A DNA stretch of 62,609 bases from Bacteroidota bacterium (GCA_018268105.1 JAFDXG010000132.1:1-62609), one strand, 5' to 3'. Shown: positions 11,771 to 22,910, numbered from the stretch's first letter. Translations and numbers: made by a program. The notes: generated by a model from the sequence alone, not told the origin.

Positions 11771-12673
11771 TTACGGGTTCTCCGGAAAAGAAGCTATTGC
11801 CCGGCTCACTTCCTCGGGGGTATATACCGGACAGGCGCCATGCTTTGTGGCTACAAATGCACCCATTCCCGAAGCAAATTTCAAAGCATCATTTACAGGC
11901 TCTCCTTTAATGAACTTGGAGAGAAATGCTGCCAAAAAGGAATCGCCGCTGCCAATAGTGTCTGCTACTATTACCTTATAACCCGGATGCTCATAAAGAT
12001 GTCCGTCATATAACACCATAGCACCTTTCTCTCCACGGGTGGTAAGGATCATGTTAAGATGAAATTTATTCTGGAAAGCGACAATCTGATCTTTTTCGTC
12101 TCCCTCAAAGCCAAACCACCCGGAAAGCAGGTACAATTCATCTTCATTCAGCTTCAACACATCGGCATGGCGCAACAGATGCTCCAATGTAGATTTGTCA
12201 TAATGAGGCTTTCTCAGGTTGATATCGAGTACTTTATGTTTTGCCACTTCGAGCAATTCAAAGAGTGTTTGCCGGGAAACCTCACTTCTGGCCCCCAAAC
12301 TTCCGAATATAAAATAGGGTGTACGCGAAATGAGTTGCTGAAGCTGCCGGTTATATTCAATAAAATCCCAGGCTACCGGCTTGACAATATCATAAGTAAC
12401 ACTGTTGCCATCGAGCTTTGCAAGTACCCTGCTTGTTTCATGGTTGCCGTCTATCTGTATAAAGTTGCCGGTAACATTTTTTGAAGTAATAAACTGGAAT
12501 AATTGCTGCCCTAGTTTATCCTGACCCACACGACTGATCATAGCCGAAGGAACACCCAACTGGTTAAGATGATAGGCAACATTCATTGGTGCGCCACCGG
12601 GAAGCATTTTATCTGGCAATACATCCCATAAAATTTCGCCAAAACAGACAGCGGTATAATCAATATTATTCAT
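11771..12673 (-). CDS. PfkB-family carbohydrate kinase, fructokinase-like
   Basis: A 300-residue ribokinase-fold kinase. It begins with CFGEILWDVLPD and has the substrate motif GGAPMNVAYHLNQLG (about residues 26-40). The catalytic GSGD lies near residue 241 in ADTIGSGDSFLAAFL. These features resemble bacterial fructokinases, which phosphorylate fructose to fructose 6-phosphate using ATP. The exact sugar is not certain, since PfkB kinases for other sugars look alike. It sits between a terminator upstream and the rpoB promoter, so it is probably transcribed alone. A GH32 (fructan-type) remnant occurs at the other end of the window, but no physical link ties the two. Confidence 0.82.
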   Translation of the reverse strand: MNNIDYTAVCFGEILWDVLPDKMLPGGAPMNVAYHLNQLGVPSAMISRVGQDKLGQQLFQFITSKNVTGNFIQIDGNHETSRVLAKLDGNSVTYDIVKPVAWDFIEYNRQLQQLISRTPYFIFGSLGARSEVSRQTLFELLEVAKHKVLDINLRKPHYDKSTLEHLLRHADVLKLNEDELYLLSGWFGFEGDEKDQIVAFQNKFHLNMILTTRGEKGAMVLYDGHLYEHPGYKVIVADTIGSGDSFLAAFLSKFIKGEPVNDALKFASGMGAFVATKHGACPVYTPEEVSRAIASFPENP

Positions 12674-12787
12674 GGGGTTAAATTAGGGAAAATTTTCTAC
12701 TCAAGCCGATAAACCGCATTCGTAAATATTGCATTGTAGAGAAACAGATCATGAATCCAGAAAGAAGTACTTGTCCTGGGAGAAAAT

Positions 12788-12817
12788 AAAAGGGTAGCCA
12801 TATTAGATTACCCTTTT
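12788..12817 (-). terminator. Terminator after the Rnk-like gene
   Basis: Arms AAAAGGGTA (12788-12796) and TACCCTTTT (12809-12817) form a 9-bp stem with a 12-nt loop. On the minus strand the stem ends in a T-rich run. It lies about 70 bp after the Rnk-like gene and 115 bp before the fructokinase start, so it separates the two transcripts. Confidence 0.7.
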
Positions 12818-12886
12818 TGGCAAGGTTTGTTAAAGCCTGCCCATCCAGACTGTTATTGTGATTTTGGCAAACAATAGATAAATGTA

Positions 12887-13261
12887 TTATTCATTTACAA
12901 CATCCAGAATCTTGAATTTCTTCATTCCTCCCGGCAGTGCAGATTGTATGGTCATTCCCTTTTTAAAGCCTATAAGGGCTACTCCCAAAGGGGAAAAAAC
13001 GGATATTTTTTGCTCCTTCAGATTTGCTTCACCCGGCAGGGTTAGCATTAGCTTCCAAACTTTTTTGGTAGACAAATCCTCTGCCTCAAAAAGAGAATTA
13101 AGTTTAATAACATCATTGCCAATTTTTTTGTCCGTTACTACTTCTGCTTTATCCAATTCATCCATCATTTGACCCAACTCTTTTGATTTCAAATGTGGCG
13201 GGCAGTTTACGATTAAAGATTTTAAAGTAACATAGTCAGTGTTGCTAATTACTGGTTTCAT
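12887..13261 (-). CDS. GreA/GreB C-terminal-domain protein, Rnk-like
   Basis: A 124-residue protein without the N-terminal coiled coil of GreA. The C-terminal half (about residues 65-124) contains ISVFSPLGVALIGFKKG, the FKBP-like fold signature of GreA/GreB and Rnk (regulator of nucleoside diphosphate kinase). Rnk-type proteins bind RNA polymerase near the secondary channel but do not stimulate transcript cleavage. A role in modulating polymerase is therefore likely by family, not shown by the sequence. Many Bacteroidota encode such short proteins as single genes. Start is the ATG at 13261. It is followed by a terminator and stands alone. Confidence 0.75.
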   Translation of the reverse strand: MKPVISNTDYVTLKSLIVNCPPHLKSKELGQMMDELDKAEVVTDKKIGNDVIKLNSLFEAEDLSTKKVWKLMLTLPGEANLKEQKISVFSPLGVALIGFKKGMTIQSALPGGMKKFKILDVVNE

Positions 13262-13623
13262 ATTAATAAAATTTAATTTCCCGGTATTGTAATGTAATAG
13301 CTTAACTACCGGAAGTATAGAATAAAATATTTTTTCGGAGTATTTATCCCTCCGCTTCAGCTTTGATATCAGGAAAAAAAACGGAGGGTTTAATGAATAA
13401 AGGCTCTATTATTAAGACTAATAAGAAACAGTCGTTTACTATAAACTTTGTTTATAGCCGTGGATGATATGTGCATGTACTGTTTCATAATATGAATAAC
13501 TGCGAAAATAATCATTCAAACTTTAATTTCCCTGAAAATCTGCTAATTAATTTATTTTGCCGGTACGTTGTAAGATTTATTTAACATTTAGCAGGTATTA
13601 TTTTATGCTATATGGAAATATTT
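13262..13623. other. 362-bp intergenic region
   Basis: No gene or RNA is recognisable. The one structure is a pair of 7-bp arms, CCCTCCG (13348-13354) and CGGAGGG (13382-13388), around a 27-nt A-rich loop; it could end the cytochrome transcript. The stretch next to 13262 should hold the promoter of the Rnk-like gene, but no good -7 box was found. Confidence 0.3.
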
Positions 13624-14112
13624 TCAATTGTGCAGACTGTAATTCTGATTGCTGAAAGGGGGGGTCTTTGGAGTTGTAATTACATTAAATCCATGATTCG
13701 TTGCCTTGTGGCAGGAATTGCAGGTAGTAGTGAGCACAGTGTAGCTGTTTATAAATTCATTCAGGTTCTTATGCTCAATGGCTTTAGTTATATTCTGAAG
13801 TGGCTGTTCAATCATGCCAATGTCTTTTATTTCTGGCCGGTCAGTACAATATTTCTTAATATCATCAAAGCTCTCTTTAATTTCATTAATCTCAAAACCG
13901 GCTAATTTCCAATTTTGATTTTTACCGGCAAACCAAAGTTTTGAATGATGCACCTGTACGTTTCCCATGAATTCTCCCAGTCCGGGTTTATAACTATCGT
14001 TCAGCTTTAACTGCAGGCTATCCACCTGGTTTTGTAAGGATATTAATTTATCGTTTTGCTGTGTGCAGGCTGAAAGCAAATACAATGCAACTATTTTGGC
14101 ATAATGTTTCAT
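13624..14112 (-). CDS. Lipoprotein with a single c-type haem motif (CNSCH)
   Basis: A 162-residue protein. It has a lipoprotein signal with a lipobox-like LLSAC ending at about residue 16, then a short coiled coil containing LISLQNQVDSLQLKL (about 23-37). A conserved-looking block holds two adjacent His (55-56) and the sequence KLWFAGKNQNWKLA. The haem-binding CxxCH is CNSCH at 131-135. It is probably a periplasmic or outer-membrane-anchored mono-haem electron carrier. One of the two His could be the second haem ligand, but that is a guess. No cytochrome maturation or respiratory genes are nearby. Its partners are unknown. Confidence 0.65.
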   Translation of the reverse strand: MKHYAKIVALYLLSACTQQNDKLISLQNQVDSLQLKLNDSYKPGLGEFMGNVQVHHSKLWFAGKNQNWKLAGFEINEIKESFDDIKKYCTDRPEIKDIGMIEQPLQNITKAIEHKNLNEFINSYTVLTTTCNSCHKATNHGFNVITTPKTPPFSNQNYSLHN

Positions 14113-14338
14113 ATGTTTTTTTTATAGCTGATGTTTCGGTGATCAAAGATTGTATACTACTTTACCCAAGCGCATAGTATTTTCAAAAATAGCATAGGGG
14201 GGAAGCATTTTAAATACTGCTATAGTTGTCCCTGGTGGTTTTAGATATTTGTTTTAGAAATAGTTTACCTAAATTGGAAAGGTACAAAATAAATTCCGGC
14301 AGATACATCCATTCATCCACCCTGCAATTTAATCTTTA

Positions 14339-15493
14339 TCAGCAATGTAACTTTCTTAATTTTTCGGCCGATTTTTCCAATGTCTCTTCTTTTTTGCAAA
14401 AACAAAAACGAAGCACCTTATTATCAGTACCATTACGATAAAAAGCTGAAACGGGGATAGAAGCTACCCCACAATCCTTAACTAATCGTATGGCAAAATC
14501 CATCTCCTGCTCATTGCTAAAATGTCCGTAACTGCCAAGTATAAAATAACTGCCAAATGAATTATGCATCCTGAAAGGTGTTGCGTTCATCAGGGATAAA
14601 AAATAATCTCTCTTTTGCTGAATAAAATTCCCAAGTGCAGTATAATGTATAGGTTGCTCCAAAAATTCAGACAGCGCTATCTGCTTTGGGCTGTCACATG
14701 AAAAACAATTAAACTGATGTACTTTTCTAAACTCCCGCATAACTGCTGCCGGAGCCACACAATAACCAATCTTCCATCCGGTACAATGATAAATTTTACC
14801 AAACGAAAAACATACAAAACTACGATCCCGCAAATCGGGATAGCGAAGAATACTGTTATGAGTAAGATTGTCAAATATCACATGTTCATATACCTCATCA
14901 CTCAGTATAAAAATGGAAGTTCCATGTACCAGTTTTCTTAGTTCCTCCATATCCTTTTCAGACAAAATAGCACCGGTTGGATTATTGGGGGAATTCAGAA
15001 TAATCATTCTAGTGCGGTGACTAATGGCATTTCTTACCGCATTCCAGTCAATATTATATTCAGGGTATTGCAGGGGAATTAATACAGGAAGGGCGCCATT
15101 TATTTCCACATTGGGAATATAACTGTCATAACAGGGCTGAAATACAATTACTTCATCGCCTGGTCTGAGTACAGTGGTAAGTGCCGTATATATGGCATAA
15201 GTGCCTCCCGGTGTGATGGTTATTTCCTTTTCTGGATCTATTTTGGCATTATATATATTGAAAATCTTTTCAGCGAGGACTTCGCGCAAAGGCATATAGC
15301 CATTCATGTGAGCATATTGATTATATCCCTTAAGCATTGCTTCATTTACTTTTGCTATCAGCTCGCTGTTCATAGGGAAATCCGGAAACCCCTGCCCAAG
15401 ATTAACCGCATTATATTCAGATGCCAGCGAACTCATGACAGTAAAAATGGTAGTACCCACATTGGGTAACTTTGAAGTTATTTCCAGGCTCAA
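14339..15493 (-). CDS. PLP-dependent class I/II aminotransferase, methionine-aminotransferase-like
   Basis: A 384-residue fold-type I aminotransferase. It has NLGQGFPDFP near the N-terminus, the substrate/PLP motif NSPNNPTGAI, the SDEVYEH strand with the PLP-binding Asp, and the Schiff-base Lys in SFGKIYHCTGWKIGYC (about residue 231). The pattern is closest to the kynurenine/methionine (YbdL/KAT) group, which transfers amino groups from Met or aromatic amino acids to 2-oxoacids. No ATG precedes the conserved N-terminal block. A TGA lies three codons upstream, so the TTG at 15493 is the best start; the first internal ATG would remove conserved residues. It is divergent from the DUF1003 gene. 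Confidence 0.85.
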   Translation of the reverse strand: MSLEITSKLPNVGTTIFTVMSSLASEYNAVNLGQGFPDFPMNSELIAKVNEAMLKGYNQYAHMNGYMPLREVLAEKIFNIYNAKIDPEKEITITPGGTYAIYTALTTVLRPGDEVIVFQPCYDSYIPNVEINGALPVLIPLQYPEYNIDWNAVRNAISHRTRMIILNSPNNPTGAILSEKDMEELRKLVHGTSIFILSDEVYEHVIFDNLTHNSILRYPDLRDRSFVCFSFGKIYHCTGWKIGYCVAPAAVMREFRKVHQFNCFSCDSPKQIALSEFLEQPIHYTALGNFIQQKRDYFLSLMNATPFRMHNSFGSYFILGSYGHFSNEQEMDFAIRLVKDCGVASIPVSAFYRNGTDNKVLRFCFCKKEETLEKSAEKLRKLHC

Positions 15494-15637
15494 TTCAATT
15501 CATTTTAAAAAACATAAAAATATTAGTTTCTAACCAGGGTTGGTAATTCAGGGGCAAATGATATCTTATTTTGAATATACTGATTGTATTGCAGTATATT
15601 ATTTTAAAGTAAATTCAAACACTCAAAACTAAAGTAT

Positions 15638-16342
15638 ATGGATAATAACCAATGCTTCATTAATAAGAAAATATACCCCAAAAGTGAACTGGTAGACGGC
15701 AGTAAGTTAAGGCAACCCCTGTTCAATTTCATCAAACGACAGTACCCGGGATTTGGCCCTACCACCATTATTTCTACAGAAGCACTGCTGGTCGAGCGGA
15801 GAAAGTATATTGAAAACCTTTTGAAGGAAGAAATTGGAGATTTAACGGAGGCAGAAGAAGAAGTAATTGCCAGCATCACCCATAATGAAATTATCTCGGA
15901 GAACATTGACCTGCGTGAAGACAAAAAATTAACTTTTGGAGAAAAACTTGCTGACAAGGTGGCCGATTTTGGAGGAAGCTGGACATTTATCACCATCTTT
16001 TTCTTTTTGCTTTTCCTCTGGATGCTTATTAATCTCATTTTTTTTCACAACAAAGGATTCGACCCTTATCCATTTATCCTGCTTAATCTGGTGCTTTCGT
16101 GTCTGGCTGCAGTACAGGCCCCAATCATAATGATGAGCCAAAACAGGCAGGAAGCCAAGGACCGTGAAAGAGGTGAACATGACTATAAAATAAATCTCAA
16201 AGCTGAACTTGAGATCAGGATGCTTCATGAAAAAATAGATCATTTGCTGATGGAACAAAATAAAAGACTAATGGAACTGCAACAAACACAAAATGAAATG
16301 GTTGGACAGATTGTTCAAAAACTTGACAGAGGAAAAAAATAA
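15638..16342 (+). CDS. DUF1003-family membrane protein
   Basis: A 234-residue protein of the DUF1003 family, recognised from the block FGEKLADKVADFGGSWTFITIF followed by two hydrophobic segments (about residues 108-128 and 140-162) and the polar AVQAPIIMMSQNRQEAKDRER stretch after them. A long charged C-terminal helix or coiled coil follows. The N-terminal 90 residues are acidic and soluble. Some DUF1003 relatives are described as inner-membrane proteins of unknown role. It begins with an ATG at 15638 and has no close partner: carB follows after 201 bp and appears to have its own promoter. Confidence 0.75.
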   Translation: MDNNQCFINKKIYPKSELVDGSKLRQPLFNFIKRQYPGFGPTTIISTEALLVERRKYIENLLKEEIGDLTEAEEEVIASITHNEIISENIDLREDKKLTFGEKLADKVADFGGSWTFITIFFFLLFLWMLINLIFFHNKGFDPYPFILLNLVLSCLAAVQAPIIMMSQNRQEAKDRERGEHDYKINLKAELEIRMLHEKIDHLLMEQNKRLMELQQTQNEMVGQIVQKLDRGKK

Positions 16343-16450
16343 AACATATTAATATTTGATATAATTACAGAAATGGCATTAAGAAACGCCGTGTTTAAAA
16401 ACGAATTTCAAAATTCCCTGCCTGTGTTTCGGATTTTATGCATCATCCCT

Positions 16451-16458
16451 TACCTTTG
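16451..16458 (+). promoter_or_regulatory. Candidate -7 box for carB
   Basis: TACCTTTG matches TAnnTTTG exactly and lies 85 bp before the carB ATG. The -33 element is poor (GTTTC, about 20 nt upstream), so only the -7 half is convincing. Confidence 0.4.
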
Positions 16459-16543
16459 CCCGGTTTTTCCCGTGCCGATTATAAACAGTGCATGAATTAT
16501 TGTCGGAATTACCTGCCAGATTTTTCAAAGTTTTAATTACAAA

Positions 16544-19420
16544 ATGCCTAAAGACAACTCAATTAAGACCGTGCTGATTATAGGCTCCGGTCCCATTATC
16601 ATCGGACAAGCATGCGAATTTGATTACTCAGGAACCCAGGCTGCACGCAGCCTTCGCGAAGAGGGGATAAAAGTTATCCTGATCAACAGCAATCCAGCCA
16701 CTATTATGACCGACCCGATGATGGCAGACCGGGTGTACCTTCTGCCACTTACGGTGGAAAGTATTGAACAGATATTAGAAGAAAACCAGATTGATGCGGT
16801 GTTGCCCACCATGGGTGGTCAAACAGCCCTTAACCTGGCTAAGGAAGCGCAGGAATTAGGCGTTTGGGAAAAATACAATATAAAACTAATAGGCGTAGAT
16901 ATTAAAGCCATTGATAAAGCTGAAGACCGCGAGAAATTTCGCCAGTGGATGATTGAACTTGGGATTGCTGTAGCTCCTGCCAAAACTGCCAATTCTTTTT
17001 TAGAAGGAAAAGAGTTTGCCCAGGAAATAGGTTTCCCTCTGGTGATCCGCCCATCTTATACATTAGGCGGCACCGGTGGCGGTTTTGTACATAGCAAAGA
17101 GTTTTTAGATGAAGCGCTGAACCGTGGTTTATCAGCATCTCCTATACACGAAGTATTGGTAGAAAAAGCTGTACTTGGCTGGAAAGAATTTGAACTGGAA
17201 TTACTGCGCGATGCTGCGGATAATGTTGCTATCATTTGCACAGTGGAAAACTTTGATCCTATGGGTGTGCATACCGGCGACTCCATCACTGTGGCGCCGG
17301 CCATGACCTTGAGCGATACCGCTTTTCAACTCATGCGCAATACGGCTATCCGGATGATGCGCGACCTCGGCAATTTTGCCGGCGGCTGTAATGTACAGTT
17401 TGCCCTCAACCCGGTTACAGAAGAAATTATTGCTATTGAGATAAATCCCCGTGTTAGCCGGTCTTCTGCGTTAGCGTCAAAAGCTACCGGATATCCTATT
17501 GCTAAAATTGCTGCAAAACTGGCTATTGGGTATAATCTTGATGAATTAAAAAATCAGATTACCCAGTCTACTTCTGCCTATTTTGAACCTACACTTGATT
17601 ATGTGATTGTAAAAGTACCCAGATGGAATTTCGACAAATTCAAAGGCGCCAATGACACCCTGGGGCTCCAGATGAAATCGGTGGGTGAAGTAATGTCTAT
17701 CGGCCGTAGCTTTAATGAAGCCATTCAGAAGGCCTGCCAGAGCTTAGAAAATGAAGCTGTGGGTTTAGGCTATTATGGCAAAAGCCTTATGCATGCTGAA
17801 GAAATTGTGGAATATCTGAAAACACCCAAATGGGACAGGCTATTCCGCATTAAAGATGCATTAATGATGGGGGTAAGTGTAAAGTCTATTTGTGAAGCTA
17901 CACGTATTGATCGCTGGTTCATATATCAGATTCAGGAAATTGTGAATATCGAAAATAAAATTGCAAAATATAACCGTGAGACCTTACCGGATGAATTGCT
18001 GATTGAAGCAAAACATAATGGGTTTAGTGATGAACAAATCTGCCGTATACTAAAAGATGGAACCAAAGATGAAGAAATATATGAGCGCAGAAAGAAAATG
18101 GGATTAACCCGTGTATATAAAATGGTTGATACCTGTGCTGCAGAATTTGAAGCAAAAACACCCTATTTCTATTCCAGTTTTGAAGCGCCATCAATATCAA
18201 AAACAGGGAAAAATGCAGTTGTGCACAACGAAAGCATTGCATCCAAATCCCAAAAGGGAAAGGACAACAAGGGCTCTATTATTGTACTCGGATCCGGGCC
18301 TAACCGTATTGGACAGGGCATAGAGTTCGATTACTGTTGTGTGCACGGACTGATGGCTATCAAAGAAAGCGGCTATGAGGCAATTATGGTAAATTGTAAC
18401 CCTGAAACAGTTTCCACCGATTTTGATATTGCCGATAAATTATATTTTGAGCCGGTATATTGGGAGCATTTATGGGAAATTGTTGAATATGAAAAACCGG
18501 CAGGTGTGATAGTGCAACTTGGCGGACAAACTGCTTTAAAACTGGCTAAACGCCTGCATGAAAAGGGTATCCGTATTATTGGTTCTTCTTTCGATAGTAT
18601 GGATATTGCTGAAGACAGGGGCAGGTTTAGTGATCTTTTGCGAGACCTGAACATTCCTTATCCAAAGTATGGTACAGCATTTAACACTGATGAAGCCATT
18701 GAAGTAGCAAAAGAAGTAGGATACCCGGTACTTGTCCGGCCCAGTTATGTATTAGGCGGGCAAAGAATGAGAATTGTGCTGAATGATGAAGAACTTGAAA
18801 AAGGAGTATTGAGTTTATTGAAACACCTTCCGGGAAACAAAATTTTGATTGATCATTTCCTGGACCGTTGCCAGGAAGCGGAAGTTGATGCAATATATGA
18901 TGGCGAAACCTTCCACGTGATGGGTGTGATGGAGCATATAGAACCAGCAGGCATACATAGTGGTGATAGTAATGCGGTATTGCCTGCCTTCAATCTTAGT
19001 CCCATGGAAGTAACCACTATGGAATTTTATTCAGAAAAAATTGCTAAGGCATTAGATATCCGGGGACTGATCAATATACAGTTTGCCATAAAAGATGGAA
19101 CGGTATATGTAATAGAAGCTAACCCCCGTGCATCCCGCACGACACCTTTTATAGCAAAAGCTTATCAGATACCGTATCTGAATATTGCAACAAAAGTCAT
19201 GTTGGGGGAAGTGAAGTTGAAAGATATCGTATTCAAAAAGAACCTGAAAGGATTTGCTATTAAAGAACCCGTTTTCAGTTTTGAAAAGTTTCCGGGTGTA
19301 AACAAAGAGCTTGGTCCTGAAATGAAATCAACCGGGGAAGCCATTCGCTTTATAAAAGACCTGCGCGACCCATATTTCAGGACATTATATAAGGAGCGAA
19401 GTATGCATTTGAGCAAGTAA
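16544..19420 (+). CDS. carB: Carbamoyl-phosphate synthase large subunit, short form
   Basis: A 958-residue enzyme with the duplicated ATP-grasp layout. The first half begins VLIIGSGPIIIGQACEFDYSG and the second half repeats it as IIVLGSGPNRIGQGIEFDYC (about residues 578-597). Each half has a GGQTAL strand and an EINPR or EANPR metal-binding motif. It makes carbamoyl phosphate from bicarbonate, two ATP and ammonia passed from the CarA glutaminase, for pyrimidine and arginine synthesis. The usual protein is about 1,070 residues; this one stops soon after the second ATP-grasp unit and lacks the MGS-like C-terminal domain, which in E. coli binds UMP, IMP and ornithine. carA is not in the window. 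Confidence 0.95.
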   Translation: MPKDNSIKTVLIIGSGPIIIGQACEFDYSGTQAARSLREEGIKVILINSNPATIMTDPMMADRVYLLPLTVESIEQILEENQIDAVLPTMGGQTALNLAKEAQELGVWEKYNIKLIGVDIKAIDKAEDREKFRQWMIELGIAVAPAKTANSFLEGKEFAQEIGFPLVIRPSYTLGGTGGGFVHSKEFLDEALNRGLSASPIHEVLVEKAVLGWKEFELELLRDAADNVAIICTVENFDPMGVHTGDSITVAPAMTLSDTAFQLMRNTAIRMMRDLGNFAGGCNVQFALNPVTEEIIAIEINPRVSRSSALASKATGYPIAKIAAKLAIGYNLDELKNQITQSTSAYFEPTLDYVIVKVPRWNFDKFKGANDTLGLQMKSVGEVMSIGRSFNEAIQKACQSLENEAVGLGYYGKSLMHAEEIVEYLKTPKWDRLFRIKDALMMGVSVKSICEATRIDRWFIYQIQEIVNIENKIAKYNRETLPDELLIEAKHNGFSDEQICRILKDGTKDEEIYERRKKMGLTRVYKMVDTCAAEFEAKTPYFYSSFEAPSISKTGKNAVVHNESIASKSQKGKDNKGSIIVLGSGPNRIGQGIEFDYCCVHGLMAIKESGYEAIMVNCNPETVSTDFDIADKLYFEPVYWEHLWEIVEYEKPAGVIVQLGGQTALKLAKRLHEKGIRIIGSSFDSMDIAEDRGRFSDLLRDLNIPYPKYGTAFNTDEAIEVAKEVGYPVLVRPSYVLGGQRMRIVLNDEELEKGVLSLLKHLPGNKILIDHFLDRCQEAEVDAIYDGETFHVMGVMEHIEPAGIHSGDSNAVLPAFNLSPMEVTTMEFYSEKIAKALDIRGLINIQFAIKDGTVYVIEANPRASRTTPFIAKAYQIPYLNIATKVMLGEVKLKDIVFKKNLKGFAIKEPVFSFEKFPGVNKELGPEMKSTGEAIRFIKDLRDPYFRTLYKERSMHLSK

Positions 19421-19511
19421 GGGCACAATAATGTTCTTATTGAAGAAACAGCCCATTCTGTGAGTATAACTTAAGAAACTGAGCTCAATGAAAACGATAG
19501 AAGTAAATTAA

Positions 19512-20891
<1,380 letters not shown>

Positions 20892-21089
20892 AAAAGGAAA
20901 TTACAGTATTGCTCCGCAGCATTCAAAATTTATACATCAGGAGTATTCGTGAGCCATTTATTCACTCACCTATTCCATATATATAAACTGCCTTTCCGGA
21001 GTGCTGTATACACTACCTGCCGGCATACTTTAGGACAGATTTTTTTCCGTATTTATCTCTCGTCTTTTATCAACACAAAATTGATCCCC

Positions 21090-22883
21090 CTATAAAGCAT
21101 ATTTATTATCGTTCAATAATTTATCCGCAATACGCCTGCGTGCATCTTTTGTATTAAAGTTGTTGGCTTTAGTAAATCTTTTCACTCCCAGCAACATCAT
21201 TCTCTGTTCATCACCTTCTGCAAAAGCATTGACGGCATCTTTACCACTTTTAAATACCCGGTCGGCGGTATCGTATAAATACGTCCTGGCAATATCCTGA
21301 TAAATGGCAGCGGCAGCTTCACCAGAGATATTGGTTATTTTTATAGCACGCAATAAGGCGCTTTCGGCATGAAATACATTAATTGCCATATCTGCAATAT
21401 GCATCAGTATCTCCTGTTCCGATTCAATTTTCATCATCAGTTTTTGCACGGCAGCACCGGCTACCATTAGGATAGCCTTTTTCATGTCTGCAATCAATTT
21501 TAATTCTTTCGAAAAAGGAGTTTCTTCGCCAGAGTTAAAATCGGGTATACTCAATAATTCCTTCTGAACAGCCATAGCAGGTCCCATCAGATCCAGGCGG
21601 CCTTTCATAGCGCGTTTTAGCATCATATCAACGGTAAGCAGGCGATTGATTTCGTTAGTGCCTTCAAAAATCCTGTTGATTCGGCTGTCCCGATAAGCTC
21701 GTGAAATAATATACTCTGCACTAAAACCATTACCGCCATGTATCTGCACACCTTCATCAACCACATAATCCAGGACTTCGCTTCCAAATACTTTCAGCAT
21801 GGCACACTCTATAGCATATTCTTCAGCGGCGCCAAGCAGTGCTTCATTGAAAGGTTTACCGCTTTGCAACAGTTCCTGTTCCTTTTCATCTATCCATTTG
21901 GCTGTACGATATAAAGCGCTTTCGGCAACCCACATACGAATTGCCATTTCAGCTATTTTATGTTTGATGGCACCAAAATTGGCGATAGGTTGTTTGAATT
22001 GTTCCCGGGTATTGGAATATTCAATAGCGGTTGTTGCCGCCGATTTTGCCCCGCCCAAAGCGGCAGCACATAGTTTTAAGCGCCCAATATTGAGTATATT
22101 GAAGGCGATGATATGTCCTTTGCCAATTTCTCCCAACACATTCTCTACCGGTACTTTCGCGTCCTGAAAATATAATTGAACCGTAGACGAACCTTTAATA
22201 CCCATCTTATGCTCCTCCGGACCCTGGGTAAAACCTTCAGTATCACGGTCAACGATAAACGCAGTAAACTTATCTCCGTCTACTTTTGCAAAAACCGTGT
22301 ATACATCAGCAAACCCGCCATTGGTGATCCAGCATTTCTGACCATTCAGCAAATAATATTTTCCGTCGGCGCTCAGCTTTGCGGAGGTTTTAGCACCCAG
22401 CGCATCACTGCCGCTGTTAGGTTCCGTCAGTCCATACGACCCCTTCCACTCACCGGTAGTGAGCCTGGGAATATACTTTTGTTTTTGAGCTTCTGTGCCA
22501 AAATATAAAATAGGGAGTGTGCCAATACCGGTATGTGCGGCCAAAGCTACAGAAAATGAAAAGCCGCTGCCCAACCCTTCGTTCACAAGAGTTGCAGTCA
22601 CAAAGTCTTTCCCTAACCCACCATATTCTTCAGGAATAGAAGTACCAAGTAATCCTTGTTCTCCGGCTTTATCCAGTAAGGATGGCATAAGTCCGGGTTC
22701 GAGTTTATCAATCCGTTCAATTATTGGTAAAACTTCTGTTTTTACAAACGAAGTACACATTTCCATAATCATTTTTTGCTCTTCTGAAAAATCTTCAGGA
22801 GCATATACGTTTTCAGCCTGGCTTTCTTTAATGATCCATTCTCCGCCTTTAAGCAAACCGGGGGTTGATATAGTAGCACTCAT
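21090..22883 (-). CDS. Acyl-CoA dehydrogenase with C-terminal extension
   Basis: A 597-residue flavoprotein. The acyl-CoA dehydrogenase core covers roughly residues 30-425. It includes YGLTEPNSGSDA (FAD and substrate binding), IHGGNGF, and the catalytic Glu within RIFEGTNEINRL (about residue 408). The additional 170-residue C-terminal domain is typical of the long very-long-chain/ACAD9-like group, which oxidises longer acyl-CoAs. The protein is cytoplasmic or membrane-associated and performs the first step of beta-oxidation. The MarR-family gene ends 27 bp upstream on the same strand, so the two form an operon and the regulator probably senses acyl or aromatic ligands. No other beta-oxidation gene is present here. 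Confidence 0.9.
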   Translation of the reverse strand: MSATISTPGLLKGGEWIIKESQAENVYAPEDFSEEQKMIMEMCTSFVKTEVLPIIERIDKLEPGLMPSLLDKAGEQGLLGTSIPEEYGGLGKDFVTATLVNEGLGSGFSFSVALAAHTGIGTLPILYFGTEAQKQKYIPRLTTGEWKGSYGLTEPNSGSDALGAKTSAKLSADGKYYLLNGQKCWITNGGFADVYTVFAKVDGDKFTAFIVDRDTEGFTQGPEEHKMGIKGSSTVQLYFQDAKVPVENVLGEIGKGHIIAFNILNIGRLKLCAAALGGAKSAATTAIEYSNTREQFKQPIANFGAIKHKIAEMAIRMWVAESALYRTAKWIDEKEQELLQSGKPFNEALLGAAEEYAIECAMLKVFGSEVLDYVVDEGVQIHGGNGFSAEYIISRAYRDSRINRIFEGTNEINRLLTVDMMLKRAMKGRLDLMGPAMAVQKELLSIPDFNSGEETPFSKELKLIADMKKAILMVAGAAVQKLMMKIESEQEILMHIADMAINVFHAESALLRAIKITNISGEAAAAIYQDIARTYLYDTADRVFKSGKDAVNAFAEGDEQRMMLLGVKRFTKANNFNTKDARRRIADKLLNDNKYAL

Positions 22884-22910
22884 ATTGATAGGAATTTATA
22901 TTATGAATAA

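Noticed and set aside
15604..16038. A 144-codon minus-strand frame opposite the DUF1003 gene
   Set aside because: Serine-rich composition without a domain; the plus-strand DUF1003 protein is clearly real.
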